Positions 26,060 through 34,910 of a stretch of DNA of 64,000 nucleotides are shown one piece after another (position 1 is the stretch's first letter; every line of letters starts with the position of its first letter). The notes under the pieces are model-generated. The model had not been told where the DNA came from and did no database searches. It was given only the letters and a program-made list of their open reading frames with translations. The stretch covers positions 124,001-188,000 of the forward strand of contig SVFD01000003.1 of NCBI GenBank assembly GCA_015057025.1. The letters run 5' to 3'. Origin of the DNA: Lachnospiraceae bacterium (GTDB lineage: Bacteria; Bacillota; Clostridia; Lachnospirales; Lachnospiraceae). The translations under genes and the position numbers were made by a program.

Positions 26060-27157
26060 ATGGAAAAGAGAATGCGTTATATTACCATTATTATCATGAC
26101 AGTCTTTCTTTCGGTGTTCGCATTGTTATGTTGGTTTAAAACTTCAGATGAATATTCCATGATGGAAAGACGGTATTTGAAACAGTTTCCCAATTTGACA
26201 TGGGAGAGTGTAATGAGCGGAAGATTTATGTCTGAATTTGAAAGCTATAGTCAGGATCAATTTCCGGGAAGGGATTTTTTGCGTGGAGTAAAATCAGCTA
26301 CGGCTTTGTTTGTCTTTGGTCAGAAAGCAAATAACGATTTATATCTGGCAGAGGGATATATCGGTAAATTGGAATACCCTTACGATAAACAGTCGATAGA
26401 GCATGCTACAAAGGTGTTTCAGTCTGTATATGATAAATATTTGGAGGGAACAAATTGTAAGGTATATTACAGCATCATTCCTGATAAAGGCTATTTTCTT
26501 GCAGAAAGCAATGGTTATCCATCCATTGATTATGAGATTCTTGAACAGGATTTTTGTGCCGGAATGAATGGAATGGTCTATATTGATATTTTTGATGTCA
26601 TGGCACTTGATGATTTTTATAAAACAGACACTCACTGGAGGCAGGAAAAAATTGTAGATGTGGCAGAGGTTTTGGCAGGGGCTATGGGTAAACATTTGAC
26701 GGCGGAATATGAGTTAAATGCTTTGGAAGAATCTTTTTACGGAGTTTATTACGGTCAGTTAGGACTTCCTGTTCAAGGTGAAACATTATTTTATCTGAAT
26801 AATGATACATTGGAAAATTGTTATGTTTATGATTATACGGATATGCAGGAAATTCCCGTTTATGATATGGATAAGGCGGTGGGTGCCGACCCTTATGAGC
26901 TCTATTTGTCAGGACCGCTTTCATTGATAACTATCGAGAATTCCAATGCGGATACAAAGGATGAGCTGATTATTTTTAGGGATTCCTTTGGTAGCAGTAT
27001 TGCACCTTTGTTTGTGGAGGATTATGCCAAGATTACTTTGGTGGATATCCGATATCTGCATAGTGGCTATTTGGGAAAATATATTGACTTCAAGGACCAG
27101 GATGTTTTGTTTTTATACAGTACGTTGGTTTTAAACAACAGTGAAACAATAAAATAG
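26060..27157 (+). CDS. DHHW family protein (AlgX/AlgJ-like partner of MBOAT)
   Basis: A 365-residue protein with one N-terminal membrane helix and an extracytoplasmic SGNH-like domain. The family motif reads KTDTHWRQE near residue 195, equal to the catalytic D-x-H pair of AlgJ/AlgX. ERRYLKQFPNLTWESVMSGRFMSEFESYSQDQFPGRDF after the helix is the hallmark opening of DHHW proteins, and IFRDSFGSS near residue 310 supplies the serine element. It is expected to accept the acyl group delivered by the MBOAT protein and place it on an exported glycan. The strong GGAGGAAGG ribosome site and short gap imply co-translation. Confidence 0.9.
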   Translation: MEKRMRYITIIIMTVFLSVFALLCWFKTSDEYSMMERRYLKQFPNLTWESVMSGRFMSEFESYSQDQFPGRDFLRGVKSATALFVFGQKANNDLYLAEGYIGKLEYPYDKQSIEHATKVFQSVYDKYLEGTNCKVYYSIIPDKGYFLAESNGYPSIDYEILEQDFCAGMNGMVYIDIFDVMALDDFYKTDTHWRQEKIVDVAEVLAGAMGKHLTAEYELNALEESFYGVYYGQLGLPVQGETLFYLNNDTLENCYVYDYTDMQEIPVYDMDKAVGADPYELYLSGPLSLITIENSNADTKDELIIFRDSFGSSIAPLFVEDYAKITLVDIRYLHSGYLGKYIDFKDQDVLFLYSTLVLNNSETIK

Positions 27158-27200
27158 CATTAAAAAACTTTAAAATAGGGTTTTTTAAATGGCTGGATTG

Positions 27201-27209
27201 TGGTAGAAT
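27201..27209 (+). promoter_or_regulatory. Possible extended -10 promoter for the deacetylase-bactofilin unit
   Basis: TG-G-TAGAAT at 27201-27209, with an A/T-only -35 zone. It sits 81 bases before the deacetylase start. Weakly supported. Confidence 0.35.
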
Positions 27210-27289
27210 ATATGAGGAATTGTTATAACATGGGTTTCGAATGGTGTTTAACAATTTGAAATGTGTAAGATGAGATATGAGGAATATAA

Positions 27290-28237
27290 ATGGAACAGCA
27301 GACAGACGGTAGAGAATATTTGGAATACCGTAAAAAAAGAGTAAAACGAATCAAACGTACTTTGATTGCGTTGCTGGTAGTGTTGTTAATTCTTCCTAAT
27401 GTTTTGAGCGGTTATTTATTAATTCAGGTGCATAATATAAATCAGACATTGGAGGAAACACAGGAAAAACTGTGGGAACTTACGGTACAGATGGAAGATG
27501 CCAATGCGGCAGCGGTGGTGGAGCAGGCATTGAGTCCGCAACAGGTTCATGATGAATCGTTAATGGAAGTAATTCCGGATTCGTTGGTATATGACGGAAA
27601 GAAACTGGTGTATCTTACCTTTGATGATGGCCCCAGTGAATATACCAATGAAATTCTTGATATTCTTGCAGAGTATGATGTAAAGGCGACATTTTTTGTG
27701 TTGGCCAAGGATGGATATGAGGCGGAATATCAGCGTATTGTGGATGAAGGACATACGTTGGCACTACATTCTTATACGCATCAGTATAATCAGATTTATG
27801 AAAGTCCGGAGGCTTTTCGCCAGGATGTTACTTCACTTTCGGATTATTTGTATGAGATAACCGGATATCAATGTAAATTTTATCGTTTCCCCGGAGGAAG
27901 TTCGAATACGATTATACAGTTTGATAAGAATTTATTATTTGATATTTTAGAGGAAGAAGAATTGGTATATTTTGATTGGAACGTAACCAGCAAGGATGCC
28001 AGTTCGTACAGACTTTCTTCTCAGGCAATCATAAACAATGTTCTAAATGGAGTGGGACAGGCTGATAAAGCGGTAGTTTTGATGCATGATGCATCGGATA
28101 AATATACTACGGTAGAAGCTTTGCCGGAGATTATTGAAACACTTTTGGAAGATAAAAATACGGTCTTTTTACCGATTACAGACGGTACAGCTCCGGTTTG
28201 TCACGTGGTGAGAAGTGATAACGAAGATGCAGACTAG
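27290..28237 (+). CDS. Polysaccharide deacetylase (NodB domain), membrane-anchored
   Basis: A 315-residue protein. After a basic N-terminus there is one membrane helix (about residues 24-46), then a short coiled-coil linker. The NodB domain shows all five motifs: TFDDGPS (D112, D113), H-S-Y-T-H metal ligands, RFPGGSSN, DWNVTSKDA and VVLMHDAS. It probably removes acetyl groups from GlcNAc or MurNAc in peptidoglycan, or from an exported polysaccharide. The bactofilin gene starts 14 bases later, so the two are likely an operon that links cell-wall editing with a cytoskeletal scaffold. Confidence 0.92.
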   Translation: MEQQTDGREYLEYRKKRVKRIKRTLIALLVVLLILPNVLSGYLLIQVHNINQTLEETQEKLWELTVQMEDANAAAVVEQALSPQQVHDESLMEVIPDSLVYDGKKLVYLTFDDGPSEYTNEILDILAEYDVKATFFVLAKDGYEAEYQRIVDEGHTLALHSYTHQYNQIYESPEAFRQDVTSLSDYLYEITGYQCKFYRFPGGSSNTIIQFDKNLLFDILEEEELVYFDWNVTSKDASSYRLSSQAIINNVLNGVGQADKAVVLMHDASDKYTTVEALPEIIETLLEDKNTVFLPITDGTAPVCHVVRSDNEDAD

Positions 28238-28251
28238 AATGGAGGATAAAA

Positions 28252-29223
28252 ATGGGTTTTTTTAGTGATTTAAAAGAAGATTTGGCACAAGCTGTTAATG
28301 AATTAACAGAAGATACGGCAGAGAAGGAATTACTTAAGGAAGAAGAACGTTTGAAAAGAGAGCTTGCAGCAATGGAAAATGAACTGCAGGTTAGCGGTGT
28401 AGACGAGTCAGAAATGTCTCTTGAAGATGAATATGCTCACTATATGGCAGAGGAAGCTGTATATGAAGAGGATGTTGAGGCAGAAGTAATAGAAGAAGCT
28501 TATGATAGTGTTAATGAAGATGTTATGGCTGAATTATCTGCCGGTTTTGCAAACGCTACGGAAGAGATGGCAGATGTGATAGAGGAAGAGTTTGTTTCAG
28601 AATCAGAGGTGTTGCCGGTTTTAGTGGATGAAGCCCAGGAAGATTCTGATGAAACAGAGGAAGTTGAAGAAATTGAAGAAATCGAGGAAGTAGTAGATAT
28701 GATACAGGAAGAAGTGACGGCAGTACCCGAGATGAAAGAAGATACATATGTATCTATGACAGATGAAAATGCAGAAGTTGGTATTATTCCCGCAGGAATG
28801 ATGATAACGGGAGATATTACAACCGGTGGTGCACTTGATTTAAGAGGTACGGTTCTTGGTAATATTGAAATTGGCGGCAAATTAAATGTGTCAGGAAGTA
28901 TCCAGGGAAATTCTAAGGCAGTGGAGATTTTTGCCCAGGCTGCCAAGATTACAGGAGATATCAGTTGCGATAACAGTGTAAAAATAGGTCCCAATTCTGT
29001 TGTAATCGGTAATATAAGCGCAAGAAGTGCGGTGATTGCCGGTGCAGTAAAAGGTGATATTGATGTAAGAGGTCCTGTAATTCTTGATTCTTCTGCAATT
29101 ATTATGGGTAATATTAAGTCTAAATCCGTTCAGATTAATAACGGTGCTGCAATTGAAGGTATGTGTTCACAGTGCTATGCAGATGTCAATCCAAGTTCAT
29201 TCTTTGATGGAATTGCAGAATAA
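28252..29223 (+). CDS. Bactofilin-domain (polymer-forming cytoskeletal) protein
   Basis: A 323-residue protein with two parts. Residues 1-175 are strongly acidic, predicted helical and low in complexity (long runs of Glu with Val, Ile, Ala). Residues 178-310 form a bactofilin beta-helix: IIPAGMMITGDITTGGALD, then LRGTVLGNIEIGGKLNVSG and further regular G-x-I turns. Bactofilins polymerise without nucleotide and recruit wall enzymes. The acidic N-terminal extension is much longer than the usual short tail. It lies between the deacetylase and pyrH, 20 bases ahead of the latter. Confidence 0.88.
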   Translation: MGFFSDLKEDLAQAVNELTEDTAEKELLKEEERLKRELAAMENELQVSGVDESEMSLEDEYAHYMAEEAVYEEDVEAEVIEEAYDSVNEDVMAELSAGFANATEEMADVIEEEFVSESEVLPVLVDEAQEDSDETEEVEEIEEIEEVVDMIQEEVTAVPEMKEDTYVSMTDENAEVGIIPAGMMITGDITTGGALDLRGTVLGNIEIGGKLNVSGSIQGNSKAVEIFAQAAKITGDISCDNSVKIGPNSVVIGNISARSAVIAGAVKGDIDVRGPVILDSSAIIMGNIKSKSVQINNGAAIEGMCSQCYADVNPSSFFDGIAE

Positions 29224-29243
29224 TTTCTTAGGAGGCTGACAAA

Positions 29244-29939
29244 ATGAAGAGAATTCTTTTAAAATTAAGCGGCGAGGCATTGGCAGGAGATAAAAAGACC
29301 GGATTTGATGAAGAGACCGTAAGAAAGGTTGCCCTGCAGGTGAAGCAGTTGACAGATGACGGTATTCAGGTTGGTATCGTAATCGGCGGCGGGAACTTCT
29401 GGAGAGGAAGAACCAGTGAGAATATTGACCGTACAAAGGCGGATCAGATTGGTATGTTGGCAACGGTTATGAATTGTATTTATGTATCGGAAATTTTCCG
29501 TTCCGTAGGTATGATGACCAATATTTTAACTCCGTTCGAGTGTGGTTCTTTTACCAAGCTGTTCTCGAAGGACAGAGCCAACAAGTATTTTGAGAAAGGT
29601 ATGGTAGTGTTCTTTGCAGGTGGTACGGGACATCCTTATTTCAGCACTGATACAGGCGTTGTGCTTCGTGCGATTGAAGTAGATGCTGAAGTGATTCTAT
29701 TGGCTAAATCCATTGATGGTGTATATGATGATGACCCGGCGAAGAATCCAAGCGCAAAGAAATATGATGAAGTATCCATTCATGAGGTAATTGCCAATAA
29801 TTTACAGGTGGTGGATATGACGGCATCCATTCTTGCCAGAGATAATAAAATGCCTATGTGGGTATTCGGATTAAATGAAGAAAACAGTATTGTGAACACC
29901 GTAAAAGGTAATTTTAGCGGAACAAAAGTAACGGTATAG
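29244..29939 (+). CDS. pyrH: UMP kinase
   Basis: Phosphorylates UMP to UDP with ATP in pyrimidine synthesis; bacterial UMP kinases belong to the amino-acid kinase fold. The start MKRILLKLSGEALAGDKKTGFD and the later IVIGGGNFWRGR, FFAGGTGHPYFSTDT and LAKSIDGVYDDDPAKNP are diagnostic. At 231 residues it is slightly shorter than the usual 235-245. frr follows after 94 bases, the conserved pyrH-frr order. tsf, which often precedes pyrH directly, is here separated by a 5.6-kb envelope insert. Confidence 0.98.
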   Translation: MKRILLKLSGEALAGDKKTGFDEETVRKVALQVKQLTDDGIQVGIVIGGGNFWRGRTSENIDRTKADQIGMLATVMNCIYVSEIFRSVGMMTNILTPFECGSFTKLFSKDRANKYFEKGMVVFFAGGTGHPYFSTDTGVVLRAIEVDAEVILLAKSIDGVYDDDPAKNPSAKKYDEVSIHEVIANNLQVVDMTASILARDNKMPMWVFGLNEENSIVNTVKGNFSGTKVTV

Positions 29940-30033
29940 AAGAAGAGTTTTTTTGAATATAAGATACATAGGAAAGAAGTTGTTTTATAAATTAAAGCAA
30001 ATAAATAAAAAATAGTATCGGGAGGATATTAAA

Positions 30034-30585
30034 ATGAACGAAAAAATTAAAGTATATGATGAAAAGATGAGCAAGACTTATGATCACCTTGTTGCTGATT
30101 TTATGACAATCAGAGCAGGAAGAGCTAATCCTCATGTTTTAGATAAACTGGCAGTGGATTATTACGGAGTCATGACACCGTTACAGCAGGTTGGTAATAT
30201 TACCGTTCCCGAAGCAAGAATCATTCAGATTGCACCTTGGGAAAAGAGCTTAATTAAGGCCATTGAAAAGGCAATTCTTGCATCTGATATCGGAATTACA
30301 CCCAGCAATGACGGATCTGTTATCCGCCTTGTGTTCCCTGAATTAACAGAAGAAAGACGTAAGGATATCGTAAAAGATGTTCGTAAGAAAGGTGAAGATG
30401 CCAAGGTTGCTGTACGTAACATCAGACGTGACGGTAATGATGCCTTAAAGAAGCTTGCTAAGACTGAAATTTCAGAAGATGAAATTAAGTCAATGGAAGA
30501 TGAATTGCAGAAGCTTACAGACAAGTACGTAAAGAATATCGGTGATTTGGTAGAAGAAAAATCTAAAGAAGTACTTACTGTATAA
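30034..30585 (+). CDS. frr: Ribosome recycling factor
   Basis: Splits post-termination ribosomes with EF-G. The 183-residue protein has the family's three-helix-bundle signatures: MSKTYDHLVADFMTIRAGRANPHVLDKLAVDYYG near the start, and GSVIRLVFPELTEERRKDIVK with VRNIRRDGNDALKKL toward the end. The ribosome site GGGAGG is 9 bases upstream. Its length is about the family norm of 185. It lies between pyrH and uppS. Confidence 0.98.
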   Translation: MNEKIKVYDEKMSKTYDHLVADFMTIRAGRANPHVLDKLAVDYYGVMTPLQQVGNITVPEARIIQIAPWEKSLIKAIEKAILASDIGITPSNDGSVIRLVFPELTEERRKDIVKDVRKKGEDAKVAVRNIRRDGNDALKKLAKTEISEDEIKSMEDELQKLTDKYVKNIGDLVEEKSKEVLTV

Positions 30586-30600
30586 TCAGAAAAATTATGG

Positions 30601-30638
30601 AAGAATCATGAAAAAAGTATGTGTTTTTTGTGATTCTT
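30601..30638 (+). terminator. Weak hairpin after frr
   Basis: AAGAATCA at 30601-30608 pairs with TGATTCTT at 30631-30638, with an A-rich/T-rich inner stretch. The T-run after the stem is poor, so it may only attenuate read-through into uppS. Confidence 0.4.
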
Positions 30639-30719
30639 CTTGGTCGTTTATATAAAAGTATTATAATATTGAAAATGCCTGTGGTATTTATTACAGGCGG
30701 TTTGGATGGAGAATAAGGT

Positions 30720-31421
30720 ATGAATATTCCTAAGCATGTTGCGGTTATTTTGGACGGTAACGGAAGATGGGCCAAGAGCAAAGGACTTCCTCGTAAAATG
30801 GGTCATGTCCAAGGCGCTAAAAATGTAGAAGATATGATTTATATTGTAGGAGAAATGGGCATTCAGTATTTTACGGTATATGCTTTTTCTACAGAGAATT
30901 GGAAGAGAAGTGAAGAAGAAGTTTCGGCATTGATGGATCTTTTACGTAAGTATTTGCTTACCGGCTTTAAAAAGGCTGCAAAAAATAATGTTAAATTCCG
31001 TGTAATTGGTGACAAAACCGGGCTTGCAGAGGATATTCAGCAAACAATTGCAGAATTGGAAGAAGATTCCAAAAATAATACAGGTTTGTTTATTCAGATT
31101 GCCATTAATTATGGTGGCAGGGATGAAATGATTCGTATGATGCAGAAAACCGCGCAGGATGTAAAAGAAGGTAAGGTGTCTCCGGAAGAGATTACGGAGC
31201 AGTATGTGTCAGAACATTTAGATACGGAAGGTGTACCTGATCCTGATTTGTTAATCCGCACCAGCGGTGAGCAGAGAATTTCAAACTTCCTTTTATGGCA
31301 GTTGGCTTATACGGAGTTTTATTTTACCAATGTTCCCTGGCCTGATTTCAATCGCGATGAATTGGTCAAAGCTATTGAAGCATATAATCAGAGAGATAGA
31401 AGATACGGTAATGCAAAATAA
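30720..31421 (+). CDS. uppS: Isoprenyl transferase (undecaprenyl diphosphate synthase)
   Basis: Adds isopentenyl units to farnesyl diphosphate to make the C55 lipid carrier for peptidoglycan and other envelope glycans. The first residues, HVAVILDGNGRWA, contain the catalytic Asp12; GHVQGAKNVEDM, YTVYAFSTENWKR-type FSTENWKRS and the end DLLIRTSGEQRISNFLLWQLAYTEFYF are all family signatures. The 233 residues are typical. It begins the run uppS-cdsA-dxr-rseP, the common Firmicute order. It also supplies the lipid carrier that the upstream GT-C/UbiA island would need. Confidence 0.98.
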   Translation: MNIPKHVAVILDGNGRWAKSKGLPRKMGHVQGAKNVEDMIYIVGEMGIQYFTVYAFSTENWKRSEEEVSALMDLLRKYLLTGFKKAAKNNVKFRVIGDKTGLAEDIQQTIAELEEDSKNNTGLFIQIAINYGGRDEMIRMMQKTAQDVKEGKVSPEEITEQYVSEHLDTEGVPDPDLLIRTSGEQRISNFLLWQLAYTEFYFTNVPWPDFNRDELVKAIEAYNQRDRRYGNAK

Positions 31422-31480
31422 GATTTTTATACAATTTATAATATAAAACTTACACATCGGAATGTGCAAGGAGAGAGAGT

Positions 31481-32374
31481 ATGTTTAAAGCAAGATTTTG
31501 GAGTTCGGTTGTTATTGTAGCAGTAATTCTTACCTTTGGGTTTGCCGGCGGCCCGTTTATGGCATTGTTCCTCGGAACTATATCATGTATCGGATATCTG
31601 GAATTTACCAAGGCGACTAAAGTTCGACCGAATCCCGATAAAATATCCGGTTTTGAGAAAATTGGTTTGACAGGGATAATATTATATTATCTGTTATTAT
31701 TGTTGACGGATGATTCACTTCCGTTTAGAGAAAATTTCGGTGAATGGTTATTTAAGACCCAGGGTACATTTAATTATTTTACGGTTCTGGTTTTGTTTAT
31801 CTTTGTGTTAAGTGTGGTATCTATGTTTATGGTATACATATTTACCTTTCCGAGACATAATATTACTCAGATTACCCATGCGGCATTCGGCTTGATTTAT
31901 GTAGCATTGACCTTGTCTTTTATTTATTACATAAGAGAGTTGCCTAATGGTATTTATTTGATGTGGCTGGTATTTATGAGTTCCTGGGTATGCGATACCT
32001 GTGCTTATGTGGTTGGAATGCTGTTTGGAAAACATAAATTAACTCCGACATTAAGTCCTAAGAAATCTGTAGAGGGCGCGATTGGTGGTGTAGTCGGTTC
32101 CAGTCTTGCAGGTGGTTTGTTTGGTTGGTTGTATGTGGCATGTACAGATTCAAGCTACGGTATCATTGGAATTTTTGCAGTGATTTGTTGTGTGGGTTCT
32201 GTGGTGTCCCAGTGTGGTGACTTAACAGCCTCTGCAATTAAGAGAAATTATGAAGTAAAAGATTACGGCAAGCTCATTCCGGGACATGGCGGAATTTTGG
32301 ATCGCTTTGACAGTGTGATTTTTACTTCCCCCATGGTATTTTTCCTTGTGATGTTAATGATGCAGTTTAATTAA
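31481..32374 (+). CDS. cdsA: Phosphatidate cytidylyltransferase
   Basis: Makes CDP-diacylglycerol from phosphatidic acid and CTP, the branch point for phospholipid synthesis. The 297-residue protein has about eight membrane helices and the CdsA signature near the C-terminus, SQCGDLTASAIKRNYEVKDYGKLIPGHGGILDRFDS. DTCAYVVGMLFGKHKLTPTLSPKKSVEG earlier is also conserved. It is 59 bases after uppS with a GGAGAGAG ribosome site and continues into dxr. Confidence 0.96.
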   Translation: MFKARFWSSVVIVAVILTFGFAGGPFMALFLGTISCIGYLEFTKATKVRPNPDKISGFEKIGLTGIILYYLLLLLTDDSLPFRENFGEWLFKTQGTFNYFTVLVLFIFVLSVVSMFMVYIFTFPRHNITQITHAAFGLIYVALTLSFIYYIRELPNGIYLMWLVFMSSWVCDTCAYVVGMLFGKHKLTPTLSPKKSVEGAIGGVVGSSLAGGLFGWLYVACTDSSYGIIGIFAVICCVGSVVSQCGDLTASAIKRNYEVKDYGKLIPGHGGILDRFDSVIFTSPMVFFLVMLMMQFN

Positions 32375-32425
32375 AGAGAAAGGCGAAATCCAATTGCTGT
32401 GTATGTTATTGGATGCGGAAGAATG

Positions 32426-33568
32426 ATGAAAAATATTGTTGTTTTGGGTTCTACCGGTTCCATCGGTACCCAGACTCTTGAAATAGTACGTGATAATCCG
32501 GATTTAAAAGTAGTAGCTTTGGCGGCGGGAACCAATGTGACTCTTATGGAAAAACAGGTTCGAGAGTTTGCTCCCAAGGTTGCGGTTATGTGGACAGAAG
32601 AAGCAGCAAAAGACTTAAAAGTGCGTATTGCGGACTTGGATGTGGAAGTTTTAAGCGGTATGGAAGGTCTTCTTGCTATTTCTACACATGAAAAATGTGA
32701 AGTATTGGTAACTGCAATTGTGGGCATGATAGGTATCAGACCTACTATTGCAGCTATTAATGCGGGTAAAACCATTGCTTTGGCAAATAAGGAAACACTG
32801 GTAACGGCAGGTCATATTATTATGCCGCTTGCTAAGGAGAAGAATGTTGCAATTTTACCGGTAGATAGTGAGCATAGTGCAATTTTTCAGTCGTTACAAG
32901 GACAGCCCAAAGACCGCTTGAGTAAAATTCTTTTGACAGCATCCGGAGGTCCTTTCAGAGGAAGAAAGCGTGAAGAATTATTAAATATCCAAGTTGAGGA
33001 TGCTTTAAAACATCCGAACTGGTCCATGGGACGTAAAATTACCATTGATTCGGCAACCCTTTGTAATAAAGGTTTGGAAGTAATGGAAGCAAAATGGTTG
33101 TTTGATGTGGATTTGGACAGAATAGAAGTTGTAGTACATCCTCAGAGTATTATCCATTCTGCTGTAGAATATGCTGATGGCGGTATTATGGCTCAGCTTG
33201 GAGCACCTGATATGAAGTTACCCATTCAGTATGCCCTCTTTTATCCTGACAGACGTCCTATGAGTGGTAAGAGAGTGAATTTCTTTGATTTAGGTGCTAT
33301 GACATTTGAAAAGCCGGATATGGATACGTTCCAAGGTTTAAAGCTTGCTTATGAAGCTGCTCAAATCGGAGGAAGTATGCCTACAGTATACAATGCTGCA
33401 AATGAAAAAGCGGTAAGTCTGTTCTTGAATCGAAAGATTAAGTTTTTACAGATTCCGGAAGTGATTGAAGCATGTATGCAAAATCATAAGAACATTTTGA
33501 TGCCTTCTGTGGATGACATTCTGAATACGGAAGCAGAAGCATATGATTATATTGCGAAGCATTTTTAA
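32426..33568 (+). CDS. dxr: 1-deoxy-D-xylulose 5-phosphate reductoisomerase
   Basis: Converts DXP to MEP with NADPH, the first committed step of the non-mevalonate isoprenoid pathway; ispG further along the window is a later step. The N-terminus VVLGSTGSIGTQTLEIV is the NADPH-binding loop, followed by ALANKETLVTAGHI, VDSEHSAIFQ, TASGGPFRG and the H-P-N-W-x-M-G substrate motif KHPNWSMGRKITIDSATL. I prefer the ATG at 32426 (GGAAG 4 bases upstream), which gives 380 residues and matches family starts; a GTG at 32399 would add nine residues with a poor ribosome site. Confidence 0.97.
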   Translation: MKNIVVLGSTGSIGTQTLEIVRDNPDLKVVALAAGTNVTLMEKQVREFAPKVAVMWTEEAAKDLKVRIADLDVEVLSGMEGLLAISTHEKCEVLVTAIVGMIGIRPTIAAINAGKTIALANKETLVTAGHIIMPLAKEKNVAILPVDSEHSAIFQSLQGQPKDRLSKILLTASGGPFRGRKREELLNIQVEDALKHPNWSMGRKITIDSATLCNKGLEVMEAKWLFDVDLDRIEVVVHPQSIIHSAVEYADGGIMAQLGAPDMKLPIQYALFYPDRRPMSGKRVNFFDLGAMTFEKPDMDTFQGLKLAYEAAQIGGSMPTVYNAANEKAVSLFLNRKIKFLQIPEVIEACMQNHKNILMPSVDDILNTEAEAYDYIAKHF

Positions 33569-33595
33569 AAGATTGAAGGAGAATGTGGCGATAAT

Positions 33596-34696
33596 ATGAA
33601 TTTTAATATTTGGGCAATTCTTGCTTTTGTCATTATATTCGGTGTGGTTGTGGTTGCTCATGAGTTCGGTCACTTTATCGTAGCGAAGGCAAATGGCATT
33701 AAAGTACTTGAGTTTTCTATCGGTATGGGACCTAAGTTGGTGAAGTTTACCAAGGGCGATACAGAATATTCTCTTCGCTTATTGCCGATTGGCGGAGCTT
33801 GTATGTTTGAAGGAGAAGATGGCTTGTATGAGGAAGACGAAGAAACGGAACGTCTTCAGGATGAAAATCCGCTGGAACGTCCCCAAACGACCCAAGAGGG
33901 CTCCTTTCAGAATGCATCAGTGTGGGCTCGTATTGCTACGGTTGTTGCAGGACCGCTTTTTAATATTGTTTTAGGATATATTTTGGCAATTATTATTGTA
34001 TTAACCTGTGGTTCCATTATTCCTAAAGTAGTAGCGGTACATGAAGGATATCCGGCTTATGAAGCAGGGATTCAGGCCGGAGATGTTATTACTAGAATTA
34101 ATGGAGAACGCATATATCTTTTTCGGGAAATACAGATAAATACAATGCTGTATTCCGGCGGAGAATGGGAAGTCGAATATGAAAGAGACGGAGAACGGTA
34201 TACAACTGCTTTAACTCCGGCTTTGGATAATGGTTCCTATATTATGGGGATTACCGGAGGCGAACTTCACGTGTCCGAAGGCTTGGATTTATTTGAATAC
34301 AGTTGGTATGAAGTAAGATATTGGTTGAGTACTACGTTTAAGAGTTTGAAAATGTTGGTAACAGGAAAGCTTACTAAGGATGATGTAGCAGGTCCTGTCG
34401 GTGTTGCAGGGGTTATCAGTGACACCATTGAGGAAACTAAGCAGTATGGTTTTCTTACCGTATTAATAAACATGGTAAATATTGCTTTACTGTTGAGTAT
34501 TAATTTGGGCGTTATGAATCTTTTGCCAGTACCGGCACTGGATGGCGGCAGGTTAGTATTTCTGCTGATAGAAGCTGTTATACGAAAGCCGGTGCCCAAA
34601 AAGGCAGAGGCTGTTATACACATGATAGGATTTGCATTATTAATGTTATTAATGGTTTTTGTATTATTTAATGATATATCCAAATTTTTTAGATGA
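33596..34696 (+). CDS. rseP: Site-2 intramembrane zinc metalloprotease RseP/RasP
   Basis: Cleaves membrane-spanning anti-sigma factors and remnant signal peptides within the bilayer. The zinc motif HEFGH lies at residues 22-26 in the first helix, and MNLLPVPALDGGRLVFLLIE near residue 305 supplies the third ligand region. A single PDZ domain lies in the middle (GYPAYEAGIQAGDVITRINGE). Residues 70-100 form an acidic insert (YEEDEETERLQDENP) often seen in Clostridia. The 366 residues are normal. A strong terminator follows, closing the pyrH-to-rseP run. Confidence 0.96.
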   Translation: MNFNIWAILAFVIIFGVVVVAHEFGHFIVAKANGIKVLEFSIGMGPKLVKFTKGDTEYSLRLLPIGGACMFEGEDGLYEEDEETERLQDENPLERPQTTQEGSFQNASVWARIATVVAGPLFNIVLGYILAIIIVLTCGSIIPKVVAVHEGYPAYEAGIQAGDVITRINGERIYLFREIQINTMLYSGGEWEVEYERDGERYTTALTPALDNGSYIMGITGGELHVSEGLDLFEYSWYEVRYWLSTTFKSLKMLVTGKLTKDDVAGPVGVAGVISDTIEETKQYGFLTVLINMVNIALLLSINLGVMNLLPVPALDGGRLVFLLIEAVIRKPVPKKAEAVIHMIGFALLMLLMVFVLFNDISKFFR

Positions 34697-34707
34697 TGGT
34701 AAGGATT

Positions 34708-34741
34708 AAAAGCCTTTCGCAATTTATGCGAAAGGCTTTTT
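34708..34741 (+). terminator. Intrinsic terminator after rseP
   Basis: AAAAGCCTTTCGCA pairs perfectly with TGCGAAAGGCTTTT across a 5-base loop, continuing into a T-tract. Confidence 0.93.
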
Positions 34742-34813
34742 AAATGGCTTTTTCAGTGATTTGATTTTGTCGAATTGTGCGGTGAAAACATGTGTTAAAT
34801 GGAAGGTAAAAAC

Positions 34814-34842
34814 TTGTGAAGCATATCAAAATATGCTATACG
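34814..34842 (+). promoter_or_regulatory. Possible promoter for the phosphatase-kinase pair
   Basis: TTGTGA at 34814-34819 is 17 bases from TATACG at 34837-34842, which has a TG-C extension. The -10 overlaps an imperfect palindrome, TGCTATAC-GTA-GTATATAGCA (34834-34854), that could be an operator. Confidence 0.45.
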
Positions 34843-34910
34843 TAGTATATAGCAATTCTGTTATTCATGGAGCGTTCGCTTCAATTTTCCATAGGTAAAA
34901 GGAGAAAAAT

